Assembly: GCF_001275135.1 (NCBI RefSeq)
Contig: NZ_LFQU01000006.1
Location: forward strand, 62,001-126,000
DNA from: Xylanibacter rarus
GTDB taxonomy: Bacteria > Bacteroidota > Bacteroidia > Bacteroidales > Bacteroidaceae
DNA length: 64,000 nucleotides
Reading direction: 5' to 3'
Positions 62,442 to 64,000 of this stretch are shown here, piece by piece. Below the pieces are notes generated by a model that was not told the origin of the DNA, made no database searches, and saw only the letters and a list, made by a program, of their open reading frames with translations. Numbering within the stretch: position 1 is the first letter of the stretch; each line of letters starts with the position of its first letter. The position numbers were made by a program, and so were the translations under genes.

Positions 62442-64000
62442 ATGAACATAAGACTTACTGCTGCAGGAGCCGCTCTGGCTGCCTGCACCACAATATGCGC
62501 CGGCAACGGCACGGCCTCACTGGCCACAGACAGCATAAGCCATAACGACAGCATACACCGCGAAAGCTCGCTGGGCGAGGTGGCTGTGGTGGTGCGCCGC
62601 GCCGGAACGACACGTATGGGCGGAGCCGTAAACGGATTCAACCTGAACCGCGAGGAGCTGTTCCGCGCGGCATGCTGCAACCTTGGCGAGAGCTTCACCA
62701 CAAACCCTGCCGTAGACGTGAGCTACAACGACGCCACGACGGGCGCAAGGCAGATAAAACTGCTGGGACTGGCCGGCACCTACGTGCAGATGATGACCGA
62801 AAACATGCCCAACTTCCGCGGTGCGGCAGCGCCCTATGCGCTGGGCTACGTGCCCGGCCCTTGGATGAAGGGCATACAGGTGTCTAAGGGTGCGGCGTCG
62901 GTGAAGAACGGCTACGAGGCCATAACAGGACAGATAAACGTAGACTACAAGAAACCAGAGGACGAAGAGGGCATAGAGGTAAACCTCTTCGGCGACACAA
63001 AGAGCCGCATAGAGGCCAACGCCGATGCCAACCTGCACATAAACAAACAGCTGAGCACGGAGGTGCTGATGCACTACGAGAACAGCTTTGAGAATCACGA
63101 CGACAACGACGACGGCTTCTACGACAAGCCGAAGGTGGAGCAGTATAACCTGCAGAACAGATGGCTCTGGGCAGGAGAAAAGTATATATTCCACGGAGGC
63201 ATAGGCGCACTGAAGGAGCACCGCAACGGCGGACAGACAGGCCACCGCGGCAACGACGGCGCCGAACTGTTCAGGATAGGGCTCGACACGGAGCGGTATG
63301 AAGCCTACATGAAGCACGCCTTCATCATAGACCGCCACAAGGGCACCAACATAGCCCTCATGGCATCGGGCTCGATGCACATGCTTGACGCCGGATACGG
63401 ACACAAGACGTATGACGTGAACGAGAAGAACGTGTATGCGTCGCTGGTGTTTGAGACCAACTTCACCAAGATGCACAACCTATCGGCCGGACTGAGCCTC
63501 AACCACGACTATCTGGGACAGACCGTGCGCATGGTGAACGACAAGGAGGCATCGCCCATAAGGATGAACGAGAAGGAGACCGTGCCCGGCATATATGCCC
63601 AATATACATTCAACCTCGACCACCGGCTGACAGCCATGGCGGGCATAAGGGCCGACCACAGTTCGGTGTACGGCACATTCGTAACGCCGCGCCTGCACCT
63701 GAAATACATGCCCACTGACATACTTACGCTGCGCCTCTCGGCAGGCAAGGGCTACCGCACGCCGCACGCTCTGGCCGAAAACAACTATCTGCTGGCGAGC
63801 GGACGCCGGCTCGTGATAGACGACCTTGAGCAGGAGGAGGCATGGAACTACGGGGCGAGTGCCGCACTGAACATTCCGCTGCTGGGCGAGACGCTGAAGC
63901 TCAACGCCGAATACTACTACACACGCTTCACGGCGCAGGCCGTAACCGACTATGACACTGACCCGGGCGTGATACACATAGGCAACCTGAACGGCAAGTC
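62442..64000 (+). CDS. TonB-dependent receptor, 3' partial
   Basis: 519 codons are visible and the frame is open at the window end. From the ATG at 62442 a signal peptide (MNIRLTAAGAALAACTTICA) leads into a short N-tail and the TonB-box-like GEVAVVVRRAG. The plug contains NLGESFTTNPAVDVSYNDAT, TGARQIKLLGLAGTYVQMM and GIQVSKGAASVKNGYEAITG, followed by barrel strands. It lacks the carboxypeptidase-like N-domain of SusC proteins. The plug sequence resembles receptors found with heavy-metal genes in Bacteroidota. The preceding Cys-rich gene supports a metal or metallophore ligand, but this is inference. Confidence 0.88.
   Translation, partial: MNIRLTAAGAALAACTTICAGNGTASLATDSISHNDSIHRESSLGEVAVVVRRAGTTRMGGAVNGFNLNREELFRAACCNLGESFTTNPAVDVSYNDATTGARQIKLLGLAGTYVQMMTENMPNFRGAAAPYALGYVPGPWMKGIQVSKGAASVKNGYEAITGQINVDYKKPEDEEGIEVNLFGDTKSRIEANADANLHINKQLSTEVLMHYENSFENHDDNDDGFYDKPKVEQYNLQNRWLWAGEKYIFHGGIGALKEHRNGGQTGHRGNDGAELFRIGLDTERYEAYMKHAFIIDRHKGTNIALMASGSMHMLDAGYGHKTYDVNEKNVYASLVFETNFTKMHNLSAGLSLNHDYLGQTVRMVNDKEASPIRMNEKETVPGIYAQYTFNLDHRLTAMAGIRADHSSVYGTFVTPRLHLKYMPTDILTLRLSAGKGYRTPHALAENNYLLASGRRLVIDDLEQEEAWNYGASAALNIPLLGETLKLNAEYYYTRFTAQAVTDYDTDPGVIHIGNLNGK

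Overview
The window is chromosomal DNA of a member of the Bacteroidota, most likely Prevotellaceae (Prevotella or a close relative). The evidence is the recurrent TAnnTTTG promoter element upstream of genes, a GLPGLI protein beside a TonB-receptor-like barrel, type IX secretion sorting tails, a C1B aminopeptidase with a signal peptide, a DUF3316 protein, and long structured intergenic repeats. I recognise no phage, plasmid, insertion sequence, CRISPR array, rRNA or tRNA. Nearly everything looks vertically inherited, apart from a PARIS-like two-gene cassette and some decayed genes.

Layout. 1-3.1 kb: GLPGLI protein (cut by the window edge) and an outer-membrane barrel. 3.2-9.6 kb: secreted aminopeptidase C, then dxs-trkA-trkH. 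9.8-11.8 kb: AAA ATPase plus DUF4435 pair, divergent from an EamA exporter. 13.9-15.9 kb: dnaK behind a possible sigma-54 promoter. 16.1-21.2 kb: two secreted proteins with T9SS-like tails, one broken by an in-frame amber codon. 21.6-26.4 kb: exonuclease-RecQ-UvrD fusion helicase. 26.8-27.2 kb: 5'-truncated macro-domain gene. 28.2-32.9 kb: marR-tolC-emrA-emrB efflux locus with a shared operator. 33.4-39.1 kb: FMN oxidoreductase, MATE exporter, FKBP lipoprotein and glyS. 40.1-45.5 kb: topoisomerase IV subunit A in an overlapping operon with DUF3316, an S41 protease and an orphan FecE-type ATPase. 45.6-52.3 kb: two-component system, MgtC, MgtA and an outer-membrane porin-like protein, forming a magnesium-homeostasis locus. 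53.1-61.2 kb: secreted DUF362 protein, TonB receptor, tatA-tatC, polyferredoxin, Tat-exported ferredoxin/aldo-keto reductase, DUF1893 and an ECF S component. 61.8-64 kb: Cys-rich small protein and the start of another TonB receptor.

Two assemblies stand out. The first is the mgtC-mgtA intergenic region, which carries eight half-sites on an exact 11-bp grid, four per strand. Each array stops 22 bp before its own -7 box, and a response regulator and kinase are encoded next door. The second is the Tat cassette, which appears to encode its own export machinery plus two iron-sulfur substrates. One of these is a polytopic ferredoxin with a twin-arginine signal in the middle of the chain. Together they could form an electron conduit ending at a periplasmic aldo-keto-reductase-type enzyme.

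The intergenic DNA is unusually structured. It holds a collinear ~75-bp hairpin repeat in three copies, a second long repeat in at least two copies, an 88-bp tandem repeat that multiplies a promoter upstream of the topoisomerase gene, and a 66-bp tandem array. All functional statements rest on reading motifs and family resemblance by eye; no database search was run.
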